From Polaromonas sp. (GTDB lineage Bacteria; Pseudomonadota; Gammaproteobacteria; Burkholderiales; Burkholderiaceae_C), in assembly GCF_030680935.1 (NCBI RefSeq), contig NZ_JAUXUP010000076.1, positions 1 to 36,996 on the forward strand: a DNA stretch of 36,996 bases. The letters are read 5' to 3'. Below are positions 34,827-36,996 of the stretch, one piece after another. The notes under the pieces were generated by a model that saw only the letters and a list, made by a program, of their open reading frames with translations, made no database searches and was not told the DNA's origin. The translations under genes and the position numbers were made by a program. Position 1 is the first letter of the stretch, and each line of letters begins with the position of its first letter.

Positions 34827-34851
34827 TGTATCAATAATTATAAATGATGTA
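34827..34851. promoter_or_regulatory. AT-rich palindromic region between the GntR gene and the mutase gene
   Basis: TGTATCA and TGATGTA are imperfect inverted arms (5 of 7) around the palindrome ATAATTAT (34834-34841). TTGTAT (34826-34831) and TAAACT (34850-34855), 18 bases apart, would make a promoter for the mutase. It is the only strongly AT-rich stretch here and a natural operator for the FCD regulator. Confidence 0.6.
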
Positions 34852-34900
34852 AACTTTGCCATCCGCTGCATTTGGCGCAAACCCTGATCTACGCACCCGC

Positions 34901-36996
<2,096 letters not shown>

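Overview
The window looks like a chromosomal segment of a GC-rich betaproteobacterium, most likely Burkholderiales, family Comamonadaceae (Rhodoferax/Polaromonas-like). The basis is codon and base composition, the S6-PriB-S18-L9 operon, hemP beside tonB-exbB-exbD, the two-gene DUF4212/VC_2705-type symporter, and a dispersed repeat of a kind I associate from memory with that family. The genus is inference. Genes are densely packed and mostly housekeeping. I see no prophage, insertion sequence, integrase or CRISPR array.

Layout: 1-0.86 kb holds the 3' end of a PpiD/SurA-like foldase gene, tRNA-His(GTG) and a shared terminator. 0.86-2.4 kb holds an orphan CheY-like response regulator and a quinone oxidoreductase, both on the minus strand. 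2.5-6.8 kb is the stationary-phase/repair block surE-pcm-nlpD, followed by rlmD where many proteobacteria carry rpoS. 6.8-8.1 kb holds a BI-1/YccA membrane protein and a GlcG/HbpS protein. 8.4-16.0 kb is an iron island on the minus strand: hemP, tonB-exbB-exbD preceded by bfd and a newly noted 28-residue membrane ORF, an FMN alpha-hydroxy-acid dehydrogenase, piuC, a TonB-dependent siderophore receptor and bacterioferritin. Three Fur-like palindromes mark its promoters. 16.1-19.5 kb is the divergent pair ppsR (PEP synthase regulatory kinase/pyrophosphorylase) and ppsA. 19.8-23.2 kb is a four-gene unit: small membrane protein, TPR protein, DUF4212 subunit and a large sodium:solute symporter with unusual inserts. 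23.6-26.6 kb is rpsF-priB-rpsR-rplI and dnaB. 26.7-31.2 kb holds a small unknown protein, an M14 peptidase lipoprotein, dusA and an EamA transporter. 31.2-37.0 kb holds a BASS-type transporter, fadD, a GntR/FCD regulator and a divergent methylmalonyl-CoA mutase that runs off the window end.

How the genes work together: the iron block combines uptake across the outer membrane (receptor energised by TonB-ExbBD), processing (PiuC, possibly the FMN enzyme) and storage/release (Bfr with Bfd). PpsR regulates PpsA by reversible phosphorylation, and the expected threonine and histidine are visible in PpsA. FadD, the FCD regulator and methylmalonyl-CoA mutase suggest acyl-CoA/propionyl-CoA metabolism.

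The most interesting unexplained signal is a short dispersed repeat of about 55 bp with a 5-7-5 hairpin at one end. Five copies can be recognised, in both orientations, and three lie in frame inside surE, pcm and rlmD, where they encode extra linker or loop peptides. Other points of note are an EF-hand-like loop and an Ala/Lys-rich insert in the symporter, a bacterioferritin with two altered ferroxidase residues, and several uncharacterised palindromes and structured leaders.
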